Positions 24,001 through 34,554 of a stretch of 64,000 nucleotides of DNA are shown piece by piece. This DNA is from Sphaerosporella brunnea (taxonomy: Eukaryota > Ascomycota > Pezizomycetes > Pezizales > Pyronemataceae). The position numbers were made by a program, and so were the translations under genes. The notes beneath the pieces are model-generated. The model saw nothing but the letters and a program-made list of their open reading frames with translations, was not told the DNA's origin and did no database searches. The stretch covers positions 124,001-188,000 of the forward strand of contig VXIS01000025.1 in assembly GCA_008704415.1 (NCBI GenBank). Direction: 5' to 3'. Position 1 is the stretch's first letter; every line of letters begins with the position of its first letter.

Positions 24001-25252
24001 TTCCAACATCCTCACTCGGGAAATCCAGCAAAAAGATGCAGAGCTGGCCCTACTCCGTTCCCAGCTTCAGAAAGCGCGCGAGGAAGTCCGCGGTCTGGAA
24101 CGCAAGGTTATGGCCCGCCAGAGCAACCGGTATCTGGATATCAAAGACCCGTCCCACTTCTCCGCCTCCACGGAAGCATTGTTTCAGGAAGCGCAGCGGT
24201 GGTGCGAAGAGTTCTCGCGGGCCTCGGCAGGGAGAAGATGCAACCCAGTGCACCGCATCCCCGACGAAACTGTCAAAGACCGCATTGAAAGCGTGATGCT
24301 CGACGATCGCGGAGTGCGGCGCATGCTCAAAGATGAGAGCCGGCGGCACACAGTCCTCACCGCAATCCTGATGCGCCTAATCCTAGAGTTCGTGTTCACA
24401 CGCTACCTCTTCGGCCTTGACCCCGAGGAGCGTCAGAAACTCCTCCAACTGGAAAGCATGCTTGCCGAAGTCGGTGCAACCACCGCCGTAAACCAATGGC
24501 GCGCTACTACTCTCACCCTCCTGTCCCAACGCTCTTCCTTCCGCTCTCTCCTCACCTCTACAACGGAGACAACTCTGGCCGAGATGATGACGCACCTGAA
24601 CCACCTCCTCCCCCCGCCGCCTCAACACGCCCCGGCCCTAATCTCCTCCCTCCGCACGCTGCTCACACACGCCGTAACCCTCGCCATCGAAATGCGCACG
24701 CAACGTGCCGAATACGTGATGCGCCGGCCCCCAATCCCGATCTACGACGACCACGGCGAAGTGTCCAACACGGTCTTCTTCTCAGCGGAGGAAATGAACG
24801 CCGTGAACGCGGCGTCTCCGTCCGAAGCTCTCCTCTCAACCGTAAAATGCGTACTCTTCCCGCTCGTAATCCGCCGCGGCAACGAGTACGGCGAGGAATA
24901 TGAAGTCGAACATGTCGTGTTCCCGATGCAGGTGCTCGTCAACCGCGCGCACCAGCTCCGCAGCGAGAGCAGACGTAGCTCGTTGAGCTCTGTCGCTGGA
25001 AGTGCCGCGGGGTGGAGAGAGGAGCAGATCAGCGGAAAGTCGGTCAGCAGGCTTACGCCTATCACCGATCATAGTCCTAGGACTACACCCGAGAAGACGC
25101 GGCGTGAGGCGGAACCGGATTTGTTACCGATGATCCCGGAGAAGACGATTAGGCTTGTGAGAGATGAGGATGATGTGGATGTTGATATGGATGTTGACGC
25201 TGAGGAGGAGGAGGAGGCGAGGAGTAAGAAGAGGAGGGTTGATGATGTATAA
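1..25252 (+). CDS. Giant leashin/LAH-like ('involucrin repeat') protein, 5' end possibly outside window
   Basis: Exons read as 1(first ATG 27)-1880, ~1974-6111, 6164-6229, 6284-13980, 14060-14347, 14399-21183, 21244-21737, 21790-21848 and 21899-25252. All junctions keep frame, giving about 8,244 aa from the ATG at 27. The frame stays open from base 3 to 26, so an upstream exon is possible. Order of parts: Ser/Lys/Arg-rich N-terminus with a CATCF...APRKHW stretch (~100-120); Glu/Gln-rich helical region (~620-1700); QDxxGHW repeats (~2290-4070); three LRGGD motifs (~2990, 4190, 4350); 34 proline-rich repeats (~5490-6840); duplicated RKLxRR segment; coiled coil (~7680-7830); conserved-looking globular C-terminal domain (~7890-8085); acidic tail ending KKRRVDDV. 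In Neurospora and Aspergillus, leashin is a giant, fast-evolving protein that tethers Woronin bodies to the cortex or septal pore. Assignment rests on size, architecture and lineage, not on a search. A split into two transcripts, as for lah-1/lah-2, is possible. Confidence 0.6.
3590..3950 (+). repeat. Three tandem copies of an IQQMVRDR coiled-coil repeat in the giant protein
   Basis: Within exon 2 the encoded protein carries three successive ~40-residue units built on EVERKAIQQMVRDRAREE, EVERRGIQQMVRDRTREE and EAERTAIKYMVRQRAADE. They are linked by a shared QRSQSA stretch followed by (V)ERK or (V)EQK. The surroundings are strongly charged and probably helical. This is a local amplification inside a longer Glu/Gln/Arg-rich segment. 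Confidence 0.8.
7090..12440 (+). repeat. About 23 dispersed copies of a QDxxGHWxxPxxxFxP repeat
   Basis: Exon 4 of the giant gene encodes about 23 copies of a motif of the form F/Y-[HR]-Q-D-[TAS]-x-G-H-W-x-[AV]-P-x-x-x-F-[VM]-P, every 60-110 residues. Copies in the first half are followed by EKVEIHEDPVIQQLIQQV-type segments. Copies from about 10130 onward are followed by SRxxSLAST and a SYVERVIAEAEAAK helix. A few copies are decayed (for example near 8820 and 9510). The aromatic/His/Trp core is the most constant part. I do not recognise this repeat from a named family. Confidence 0.8.
9180..9390 (+). repeat. LRGGD + basic/charged block, copy 1 of a duplicated segment
   Basis: Encodes an acidic stretch, then QPALGLRGGD, a run of His/Arg, and an E/A/R-rich helix. 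The same order recurs at about 12780-12990 (QPALGLRGGD, HHPHHRRRR, then a TEEEMQAARARR helix). Both copies are preceded by a DESDFSDSDVSDEE or DTDFSDSEISEYEE acidic patch, so the duplicated unit is roughly 100 residues. A shorter third LRLRGGD lies at about 13284. Confidence 0.8.
12690..12990 (+). repeat. LRGGD + basic/charged block, copy 2
   Basis: Second copy of the segment described at 9180-9390. It has an acidic DTDFSDSEISEYEE lead, then ALGLRGGD, a His/Arg run and an Arg/Glu helix. Identity to copy 1 is clear at protein level, while codon choice differs at many positions, so the duplication is not recent. Confidence 0.75.
14220..16800 (+). repeat. Degenerate forerunners of the proline-rich repeat
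   Basis: Exons 5-6 of the giant gene carry irregular copies of the element LRPELVPLPxSxPASPYxxP followed by WWSLPxLPxS. They are spaced 50-100 residues apart and separated by acidic linkers. They share the LPxSxPxSPY and LPxLP cores with the regular array at 16811-20886. They look like its older, diverged flank. Confidence 0.75.
16811..20886 (+). repeat. 34 tandem copies of a ~40-residue SPWxSPTLGPxPQ repeat
   Basis: I count 34 consecutive units of 38-42 residues. Each follows the plan SPW[DNYH]SPTLGP[AR]PQ[ED]xx-LPxSxPGSPYxLP-x(4-8)-LPxLPx. Trp, the two SP motifs, GP and SPY are nearly invariant. Unit 2 is the main exception: it lacks the Trp and the GP. The linker before LPxLP varies. There are usually three or more Ser/Thr-Pro pairs per unit, so over 100 in the array. 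The sequence is predicted by eye to be extended or disordered. Higher-order structure is visible: units 3-4 resemble 5-6, and units 16-17 resemble 18-19, so two-unit blocks were duplicated. Neighbouring copies differ mostly at synonymous sites. Confidence 0.9.
20990..21440 (+). repeat. Duplicated RKLxRR...DKDxIDEN segment spanning an intron
   Basis: The end of exon 6 encodes SRKLMRRVSSIARLGKKGDK, then DVIDEN...DDE...TSAAPSIASVEE. The start of exon 7 repeats it as ARKLLRRMSTKFAKDKDAID, then EN...DDEF...KTSAAPSIASIED. The intron 21184-21243 lies between the two copies. Basic helix, acidic patch and the SAAPSIAS string are the shared parts. Confidence 0.85.
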
Positions 25253-26760
25253 TGGCTTGTTTGATGATGTTTTTTTTGTGTGCGTGATTAGAAGCGGGTG
25301 TTGGGGGCTTTTTGGGATTTTTTTTTTTTGTTTTTTTTCTCTCTTTGATCTTATGGCTTTTTAATACCCCATTTGCAGTTGCTGATGCGAAATAAAAGAA
25401 CAAAAAAAAGGTGGAAAATATATTGGAAAGCTACAATGGCGGAGAAAGGAGGACTTGTAAGCTGAAGTTTTTTGGGGTTTTGGTTTTGATGTTTTGGTTT
25501 TGGGTTTTTTTTTTTGGATTTTCTTTCATGAGTACATGTATGTAGTTTTTTTTTACGGTTGTTTTAGTAATTGATGATGATGTGTTTACCGTTTCTTTAG
25601 TCACTTCTTTATGTGTCGATGTGAAGCTCTTGGAATAATGGGGATTGTGACGATGGACTTGGACCGTATGCACGTATATTTACTAAATATGTCCAAGTCA
25701 TTATTTTGTATATCGAGCAAGTGTGTGACTGGAATTTGCTGGCAGAACATCCCTCCGACTTCTCGAACAGCGTCGGCTATGCCATGGCCCATGGCCGCAA
25801 GCGACCGAATACAAAATGATTAAAACAAAAAAAAAAAAAAAAAAAATGAGCATCGGCGTCTCTCTAAAAGCAAAACTACATTCCCCCTGATCCCCCGAAA
25901 ATATCTAGCTTGCCGGCGTCCCAGTACACTACCACATCCATCGTTCGCGTACATAGCCAGCTAGTTAGTTATCTCGGGCACTCCGCATATATTGATTGAT
26001 ATGTGTAATAGGTAGCCGCCGCATGGGATCTATCTATCATACATGCTGCTTCTGCTGCCGTCGTCGTCGTGTCAGGAATCTTCATCACCACCCGGGTGTA
26101 ATCATGTTTAATGACCGCATGCAGCCCCGCCTAACTACATATACCCTGCCCGCCGCCTTATTGATATTATCTCATGCGGCCACCCCCCCCTTTCTTCAGG
26201 AGCCACCGTCAACCTGGTTACTTAGAGGACTACGGACTCATACTAATATTAAAGTCCCAGAATTCCATGCCACAGCATATGGATGCATAAGGCTGAAACC
26301 TCACCATCCAGCCTCTATGTACCGGCGGGAGATCTACCAGCCTTCGGGTCAGGCCCTAACCTTTCATTTGATTTCAAATCATTTACAATGCGTGTAGAGT
26401 AGTGGCTGAAACACAACTGCGGGTCGACATGACACGTGGCGGCCTTCGCTTGTGCTGGCCAATCGTTCCTGCAGCTACACAGGATGGGATGAATGAATTG
26501 GGTACGAATGAACCCAATGCCGTGGGTTTTGGATGTCTCATTCGTCACGTAATAGAGGATGGAGAGGATGAAAGATGGAAAAAAAAAAAAGAGAAAATCG
26601 CTGGCTCTTGAGGCAGCATGCGCTGAAAATCACACCACTACACCGGAATACTGAACTACCGAGCTACCTCACAAAATCGCGGCCAAGCAAGCACGAGAGA
26701 TTTATCCCCTTCCTATCTTCTTCAGATGGTAGTGAGGTAGATAGAAGGATGGATGTGCAT
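25253..26760. other. Intergenic, shared 3' region of the giant gene and RUB1
   Basis: No convincing coding sequence was found. An AATAAA hexamer at 25391-25396, about 140 bases after the giant gene's stop, is a plausible polyadenylation signal. The region is T/A-rich just after the stop and contains a pure poly(A) run near 25825-25845. The rest is unique-looking non-coding sequence between two convergent genes. Confidence 0.6.
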
Positions 26761-27148
26761 TTACCGTCCTCCGCGCAGAGCCAGTACCAGATGCAGAGTT
26801 GCGCCACCCTCGAGCTGGTAGTCAGCGGCAGTTTTATCATCGGCCCTGTTAGTCTGATTAGCCTATGCTGAGAGGGACGGAAACGGGGGTGTTACATCTG
26901 CTTTCCGCCGAAGATCAGACGCTGCTGCACAGGGGGAATTCCCTCCTTCTCTTCAACGCGCTCCTTAATCTTGGAAACCTGTTGCTGTTAGTGTTCCTGT
27001 TGCCGTTGCGGTAGAGGAGGTTGAGGAAGTACCAGGTAGTGCGGCTCGATGTCCAACTCGATTTCCTTGCCGGTGAGGGTTCTGACTCTGCGGGCTTCGT
27101 TAGCGATGGGCAGCGAGACGGACGGGGAGCTACAAACTTGATCAGCAT
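26761..27148 (-). CDS. RUB1: NEDD8/RUB1 ubiquitin-like modifier, four exons
   Basis: Exons on the minus strand are 27148-27138, 27087-27033, 26978-26896 and 26845-26761, with introns of 50, 54 and 50 bp that have GT-AG ends and CTAAC/CTAAT branch sites. The product is 77 aa. It starts [19 protein letters not shown], continues [16 protein letters not shown], then [20 protein letters not shown], and ends LVLALRGGR. The Ala in LALRGG, instead of the Arg of ubiquitin's LRLRGG, is the hallmark that separates NEDD8 from ubiquitin. NEDD8 is conjugated to cullins and activates SCF-type ubiquitin ligases. A single Arg after the GG must be removed to expose the conjugating glycine. The exons are too short to be found as a long open frame. 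Confidence 0.95.
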
Positions 27149-28548
27149 ATCGGATGTGTGGTTTAATGAGAGGATCGAAAAGGCGGTTGCGAGGGCGATT
27201 GTGAGGTGAGGTGGAGGTGGGGTGTTCTTGTCTGCCTAAACACGACTCAGCTCGGTTGGGCCCTGCGTTAGTCGCGGCTTGGCAAGAGAGGGACTGACCG
27301 GCAACGATCGACGGAGGCGGTAGTGGATGAATGAGAGAGGCGGTTATGGCGGTGGTGGTGGTAGTGGTGGTGGTGGTGGTGGTGGTGGTGGTGGTGGGTC
27401 GGGTTGAGGTAGCGGTTGGTTGGCGGCTTTTGTAGAACGACGGGGGTCGTTCTTGATACCTTATGTATGCTATGCTGCTGTATCCGGAGTCGGTTCTGGA
27501 AGCTGCAGCTACGGGAAAGCGCTGCGCTGATACTTATAGCACGCTCTTCTATCGTAGCCGCCGCTTCAATTGATAAATACTTCTTACCTAGCATCTATAG
27601 GAAGTACCTACCTACTTGATACACGACTGACCCGCTGTTACTGTTCCCGCCAGACGCAGATCGGTGTGCTCGATGTGCTGTCTGCATAGACACGGATCTC
27701 GGGTACTTGCTACCAAGTATATGCAATGCCAAGTGTATGTGGATGTTGTTTCCGCTGCGGCTGTATCCGCACAACTTCGTGCTTCGTTTGCTTCCAAGAC
27801 GGTGGCGTTGTTGATGCACTCTCCGCCGCCACGAGGGTGCAGATCTCAGACGAGACGGAGGCGGCGGCCTGCACTTACTCGAAATGTATCGGAGGCAGAT
27901 TTATGTACCTCCGTGAGCTTGCTTGGTTCGGACTGGGCGGAGGATCAGCACCCATGCATTCTATCATGTTTCTTCTACCCTTTGACGATGTTCCTGGCGG
28001 CTATGTATGTAGCTTGTAGAACAGGCGGTGCTTTTTAGATGAAAACTCCACTCCTCACCTCATCTCGTGCATCGGTCAATAAACACGACCCGCCTTTTTG
28101 AGTCCGTGCGGAATTCAAAGTTATTTAAAGTTTTCGCGCTTGAGTGCTTGTTTTGCCTCCGATTCGGCCTAGACTTGTTCGTGTGCTGTGCTTTGTCATG
28201 GCGGCGATCGGCCGTCTGGTTGGCTGGTGGCGGCGGCGATGCTGATTGCGGCTGGTTTTGGCTTGGTGGGACTCCGTGGGAGAGCTCCGCCTCGGGGGAG
28301 GGAGCTGCTCCACAAACCAAGGAGGCGACGCGGTGATCTGCAAACCAACAACCAACCACCACCACCGCCACCACCACCACCACTATCGTCAGCCATCGCC
28401 AACAGAGAAGGGAAAAAAAAAAACCCCCCCCTCTCTCTCCCCACTTACCGCTCTTATTGAGCATCCACGTCAGGAGTCTTTTCACTCCTGACCTTCGCTG
28501 CAAGGAGGGCCGAGATCCCTCTATTCCCCACGCCGCTGTCAGCTTGTT
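27149..28548. other. Divergent promoter region between RUB1 and the STIMATE-like gene
   Basis: About 1.4 kb with no supported gene. It holds a GGT/GTG microsatellite at 27350-27398 and a short (ACC)n-rich stretch near 28352-28383, followed by a homopolymer A then C run. It should contain the promoters of both flanking genes; no specific operator could be recognised. Confidence 0.5.
27350..27398 (+). repeat. GGT/GTG trinucleotide microsatellite
   Basis: About 49 bases of almost perfect GGT repeat with one interruption (GTAGTG), located about 200 bp upstream of the RUB1 start codon. Likely variable in length between strains. Confidence 0.9.
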
Positions 28549-30027
28549 ATGAACAGCACCCTCAACACCATGATCAACGATGCACCGGGAGATGATCTGC
28601 ATGGGAGATGCGAGCTGCTAGGGCCTTTTGGTAGGCTTTCTCGGTGGCGGGTGACTGTCGCGAGATCCTTTGCGCGGCTGACCTTGTTTCTCAGCGCTCT
28701 TTGTTCAAGCCGCCCTCGGCGCCCTCGCGATGCTTGTACTCTTCTGGAAGCGGGCAAGAGAACACCCTCAACGACCGCTCCTAATATGGTACATTCGTTC
28801 CTCTCGTTCTTTGGGGCGTTGTCACGGTTTGGGCTGGTGCTGACGCATCTACCAATGTTAGGTTCATGGATGTTTCGAAACAGGTTTTGGGCAGCGTTTT
28901 GGTGCATATTGCGAACCTGCTGCTGAGTATGCTGTCGAGTGGAACGTTTACGACGGAACCCTCCCCGACCTCGTTGGCCGTTGTTGCCAATACCCTACAC
29001 AGGAGACGCCCACCGGGTCCTCCGCCTGCTGGAGGGCCTCCCCCGCCTGGCGACGACGACCAATACCATTCAAATCCATGCTCATTCTATTTGCTCAACC
29101 TGGCAATCGATGTATGCACGCCCGTGGCTGTGAGGTCGATGTGTCAACGCTGATCGAAATTTGTGCAGACCACCATCGGCGTCGTGTTCCTTGTCTACAC
29201 CCTACGCCTGCTCCACAAAACTCTCGAGAAATGCCCAATCCCCGGTTTCCGCACCGGAATCACGTCGGGTTACTACGGCGACCCGCCGAAATGGACGTGG
29301 TGGGTGAAGCAGAGCAGCATCTACTTTGCGGGACTCATGATCATGAAGTTCTTTGTGTGGGTGCTGTTCGCCTTGTTCCCGTGGCTTGGGCGGGTGGGCG
29401 ACTTCCTGCTGTCTTGGACTGAGGGCAACAAGAAGGTGCAGGTTTTCTTTGTGATGTTTGTGAGTGTTGCCCCTCTTCGGGCCGAGAAAGTGAAGAAACT
29501 AATATGTGCAGTTCTTCCCCCTCGTCATGAACGCGTTCCAGTACTACGTGATCGACTCCTACATCAAGGCCAAGGAGCCCTCGCTCTCCCATCACTTCAC
29601 CCACGAACCGATCGAAGAAGAGCCTGCCCTTCTCCATCGTCACCACCCATTCGACTCCGACAGCGACGAAGAGGGCGACAAAGGTCTTATCTATCCCGCG
29701 CGCCCGCAAAACTCGAAAAAATCAGGCCAACACGTCGAGGAATATGATCCCGACTATGATGGCCAAAGTGAAAACCACCGCGGCTCGCCCGAGAGTGGTT
29801 ACTTTGGACGCAACTCCAACGGGAGAGGCGGCAGGAAGGCACCGACAATTGCGAGCCAGAAGAGTCGAAATAGTAGCATGATGCTCCTGCCCGGGAGCAG
29901 GGGGCCTAGTACGCCTGGATATGCGGATGAGGAACAGAGCATCGGTGGCCGCAGTGGGGCTAGAACTGCAAGCACGACGTTTGGCGATGATGAGAGCACG
30001 CTTGTCGGCAGGGAGAGTGATCGGTAA
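28549..30027 (+). CDS. STIMATE/YPL162C-family vacuolar membrane protein
   Basis: Exons are 28549-28630, 28695-28788, 28862-29111, 29169-29459 and 29512-30027, all junctions in phase, giving 410 aa. The start gives MNSTLNTMINDAPGDDLHGR, then CELLGPF, the family's usual opening. Five hydrophobic segments follow: LFVQAALGALAMLVLFW; VLGSVLVHIANLLLSML; FYLLNLAIDTTIGVVFLVYT; IYFAGLMIMKFFVWVLFALF; FFPLVMNAFQYYVIDSYI. Between TM2 and TM3 sits a Pro/Gly-rich loop. The sequence after TM5 is an acidic and Ser-rich cytosolic tail of about 170 residues. Yeast YPL162C is at the vacuole; human STIMATE (TMEM110) is an ER protein that regulates STIM calcium signalling. Which role applies here is not shown by the sequence. 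Confidence 0.85.
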
Positions 30028-30603
30028 ATTGCTTCTTTGAGCGAAGCCAGCGTTGTATTGTCTGGTGTACGGATAGACCAAGCGCGATCGGGGGTTATAT
30101 TTACTCTTATACATGAGGTGGCTCTAACTTCGACTTCTCCTCCTCTTTCTCTGATTGTTGCTAGCTGTTGTTGTTAGCAGTATATCTCCATTTTTGCTGC
30201 TGTGCGTTTTGGATATGGCTGCGTTCTTTCTCTTGATTTCTGTAGCGATGCCGTGAAGTGTTTTTTATTACTGGGCTGTTAGGGGTTCCGTTTTTGTGTT
30301 GGTTTGCATTTCTGGCGAGGTTTTTATTTTAACATTGGCTTTTGTCTGTTTCGCGTGTGTTTTTGAGTCATGTCATCATGCCATGGCATTTGGGGTTGCT
30401 ATTTGGAGAGTAGGTAGAGAACACACAAGCTGCCTGCTTATGCTGAATACCTGATACCAGCCTCAAGGCGTGAGAAGTGCGAGGCTGAATGTGGCTGGTT
30501 GACCGGAGTTTGGAATCCCCGGGTAATAACCCCGCCAACACCCTTGCGTCATAGACTCGACCGTCACCTTGCGTTCCCCATCTCTACCACCACCACCACC
30601 ACA
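30028..30603. other. Intergenic, 3' UTR then promoter
   Basis: T-rich sequence follows the preceding stop codon, consistent with a 3' UTR. The last 100 bases before 30604 are C-rich with an (ACC)n run ending CCACAATG, a favourable start context. No gene is seen. Confidence 0.5.
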
Positions 30604-33600
30604 ATGAAGCAGCGTTTCTCCTCTCTCGATCTACAAGTGCGTTTGGCATCCCCACATCGCTCCAACGCTAACGGTCTAGATAATCTCGCACGAGCTCTCG
30701 CAAACGCTCGTCGGGCACCGTCTCAGCAACATCTACGACTTAACCAGCCGTATCTTCCTCCTAAAATTCCACCGGAGCAATCCGTCCTCGAAGCACCTCT
30801 TCGTGATTGACTCAGGCTTCCGATGTCACCTCACAAAATACACGCGCGAGACATCGCCGACACCTAGCAGCTTCACCTCCAAGCTTCGAAAGTTCCTTCG
30901 GACGCGACGCCTCACTGCTGTAGAGCAGCTGGGCGTTGACAGAGTCCTAAAACTCACGTTCTCGGATGGACTGTATTTTCTGTTTCTGGAGTTCTTTGCC
31001 GGCGGGAATGTTATTCTTACAGATGAGAAGATGGTGCAGCTGGCGGTGCTGCGGTTAGTTCCCGCGGGTGAGGACGGCAGGGGAGAGTGCAAACCTGGCG
31101 TAGTTTATGATGCTGCGGGCAAGGAGAGGAGTAGCGGCATCGAGAAGGAACGGATCAGAGAGGTGCTGCAGGACGCAGTGGAAGAGAGTGCGGTTTCTGC
31201 GCTGCCGCCGCAGCCGCAGCCGCAGCCGCAGCAGCCTTCCGGCGGGAAAAAGTATCAGAAGAAACAGAAGAAGAAGGATACGACGCTCAAACGAGTGCTT
31301 GGAGCGAAGCTGGCGGAGTTCAGTCCGGTGCTGATTGAGCACTGCTTACTCGGCGCCGGAGTGGAGCCGAGTGTGAAGGTGGAGGAGGTGCTGGTTGATG
31401 AAGCCATGTTGGAGAAGGTTGTGGGCGCGTTTGGAGAGGCGGAGAGGATCGTGAAGGATATTACTGAGGGAGCAGGGGTGAAGAAGGGGTACATCATCGC
31501 CAAGCAGCCTTCAGCACCAAAGGCTGCCGAGAAGGAGAAGGAGCAGGAGGCGACGAAATCGGTTGGGTTCGGCAGTGCAGAGGCGGTAGAACAAGACAAC
31601 AAACCGGAGGAAGTACAGATGGAGGGAGAAGCAAAGGGGCTGGTATTCGACGACTTCCATCCTTTCCTTCCACGGCAGTTTGTGGACATTCCCGGATTGA
31701 AGACGCTGGAGTACGAGGGGTTCAACAAAACCGTCGATACCTTCTTTTCCTCGATTGAATCGCAGAAACTGGAGTCGAGACTGCGAGAGCGTGAGGAGGC
31801 AGCCAAGAGGCGCTTGGAGGCGGCTAGGACGGACCATCTAAAACGTGTCGAGGTGCTGAGAGATGTTCAGGATGTCAATGTGTGCAAGGCGCAAGCCCTG
31901 CAGGACAATGCCGACCGTGTGGAGGAGGCAATCGCGGCTGTCAACGGGCTCATATCGCAGGGTATGGACTGGGTGCAGGCTGCGCGGCTGATCGAGGGAG
32001 AACAGAAGCGCGGAAACGCAGTCGCCGAGTTGATTCAGCTCCCGTTGAAGCTGTATGAGAACAAGATCACGCTCAAGTTGCGCCAGGCCAGTTACGATGA
32101 TCTCGATGAAGAGTCTGGAAAAAGATTTGTGGGCTTTGATGATGATGAAGAGGATGAGGGCGATACGACGGACGAGGAAAAGGAAGACAAGGAGGAGAAA
32201 AAGCTGCTCACAATCGATGTCGACCTCTCCCTCTCGGCTTACGCAAACGCGAGAACCTACTACGATCAGAAACGCAGTGCTGCTGAGAAGGAAACCAAGA
32301 CTTTGCAGTCCTCCGCGAAAGCGCTTAAGTCCACCGAGCGCAAGATCGCCGCCGACCTCAAGAAGGGACTAGGAAAGGAGAAGCAGCTCCTGCGGCCCGT
32401 CAGAGTGCCGTTGTGGTTCGAGAAATTCTTATTTTTCATCTCTAGCGACGGATATTTGGTGCTCGGAGGGCACGATGCGCAGCAGAACGAAATTCTCTAC
32501 AAGAGATATTTCAAGAAAGGCGATGTCTATGTCCACGCGGATATTCAGGGCGCTTCCATCATCATCGTCAAGAACAACCCCGCTACTCCTAATGCGCCGA
32601 TCCCGCCGTCTACATTGCAGCAGGCTGGTACATTAAGCGTCGCCATGAGTCAGGCGTGGGATTCAAAGGCAGTGCTGAGTGCGTGGTGGGTCGGGTTTGA
32701 TCAGGTCTCGAAATTGGCACCGACGGGTGATTATTTGCCGGTGGGAACCTTCAATATCAAGGGGACCAAAAACTTCTTACCACCGGCGCAGTTGATACTC
32801 GGGTACGGAGTGCTTTGGAAGGTTGATGAGGAGAGTAAGAAAAAGCACATGAAGCACCGGATCGAGGAGCCGTCTGAGGAACGAACCACGACGACGCAAG
32901 AGCAGGAGCAGGAGCAAGAGGAACAGGCGGAAACGGGAAAACCGGAGGAGAAGGAGGAAGCTCCTCAAGAAGATAGTGATGACGAAGAGTTCCCGGACGC
33001 AAAGCTCGAATCCGACCACGAACAGGACAAAAGCGAGGATGAGGATGAGGATGAGGCGTTCCCAGATATCAGGCTACAATCTGTGGACGAAACCGAACCT
33101 ACCAGCGAACCACATCCAGAGCTAGTGGAAGCAGAATACGAAATCCCCGAAGAAGGCCCGCTCTCTCCTCCGGCGACCCCCGCATCCCCGCCTGCTCCCC
33201 GCCACCTCACTGCCAAACAGAAGCGCGACCTCAAAAAGGGCCGGCCCCTGCCTCCAAACTCTACACCGGTGTCTACGGAACCCAGCCGCTCCTCGAGCCC
33301 CTCCACCACCGCCACCAGCTCCAACAAACCGCTTCCGCGCGGCAAACGCAACAAGGCCAAGCGCGCCGCCGTAAAGTACTCCCATCAAGACGAGGAAGAC
33401 CGCGCACTAGCCCTCGCCCTCCTCGGCGTGGGTGCCAGAGCCGAAAAAGAGGCCGAAAAAGCCGCCCCCAAAGAAAGCGCCGAAGCCCGCAAAGTGCGCT
33501 TACGCGAGCAGCACGCACGTGCCCAGGCCGTCGGCCTAGCAGAAGAAGCCCGTCGTCACGGCGCAGCAGAAGACTCCGACGAGGGCGAAGCCGAGGCCGA

Positions 33601-33976
33601 GGTCGAAGACACCCCGCTCGACGCCCTCATCCCCGACCCGTACGACACCGACACGCTCCTCGACGCGATACCTGTGTGCGCGCCCTGGGGCGCAATGGGG
33701 CGGTACAAGTGGCGCATAAAGCTGCAGCCGGGCGCTCAAAAGAAGGGGAAGGCGATCCGCGAGGTGCTGCATGGCTGGGTTGGAGAGAAGGGGCGTATGA
33801 AGGGGAAGGAGAAGGAACTGGTGCTCGGGTGGAAAGATACCGAGGCCGTCGCGTGTGTGGGCGTGGGCAAAATTAAAGTGTTTTCTACTGGTAGCGCTGA
33901 GAAGGGTGCGGAGAAGGGGAAGAAGGCTGCTGCTGGTGGGGCGAAGAGGGGCAGACGCGGTGGGGGAAAGAAGTGA
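30604..33976 (+). CDS. RQC2: Ribosome quality control factor Rqc2/Tae2 (NEMF family)
   Basis: Exon 1 is 30604-30636 (MKQRFSSLDLQ), then a 43 bp intron with CTAAC branch site, then exon 2 30680-33976; 1,109 aa. The N-terminal NFACT-N part includes LVGHRLSNIYDLTSRIFLLK and FVIDSGFRCHLTKY. A coiled coil spans roughly 370-570, followed by the NFACT-R domain (~575-665: PLWFEKFLFFISSDGYLVLG, then GGHDAQQNE and YVHADIQGAS). A long acidic, low-complexity linker leads to the basic NFACT-C part (YKWRIKLQPGAQKKGKA). Rqc2 binds stalled 60S-peptidyl-tRNA complexes, helps recruit the Ltn1 ubiquitin ligase and directs C-terminal Ala/Thr tailing. The usual length of 1,000-1,100 aa fits. The protein ends in a Lys/Gly/Arg-rich tail. 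Confidence 0.93.
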
Positions 33977-34554
33977 TGCTCTGTAGGATATGGTTGTCTA
34001 CATACCTACATACTTCTCCCGCTTGTTTGGTCAATTTTGGAAAATTTCTCTCAACCGGGGAGCGAGCGAGTCAGTTACGGTGAACGCGTGACTGGTCATT
34101 GTCCTTGCGGCGGGATCAAATCCGAAGACACTATGTTGACTTGGTGATATAAAAACCGATGTATGGGGTGATGTATGGGGTTTGGGATGTATGGGGTGCT
34201 GATCGAGTGCTGATCGAGTGCTCACCAATGAGTTTCTTCAAGATTTATCACCTTAGTGCAAACGACTCTTCGAGAGGAGATACGCAATCCATTTGATCAT
34301 ACATATCATCCAGACAGTACAGGCAGAAAAAAAAAAAAATCACGAAATCTATGAACCATGACCCATGATATCTCGTCTCACCATCCCCTATGAAGAGATA
34401 AGGAGAGATAGAAAAATCCACACATTAAAGCACTCGCGACCGACGAAAAGTTAAAAAAAAAAAAAAAGGTTAACTCCATAAACCCCCATGCAAACCCAAC
34501 CAATACCAACCAAAAACCTCAAAACCTCAAAGCAAAAAGTATAAGAACACACCC
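33977..34554. other. Convergent 3' regions of RQC2 and GDH2
   Basis: No coding potential was seen. Short direct repeats occur near 34160-34225 (ATGTATGGGGT three times and CTGATCGAGTG twice). Two poly(A) runs lie near 34327 and 34453. Probably the two 3' UTRs and terminator sequence. Confidence 0.5.
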
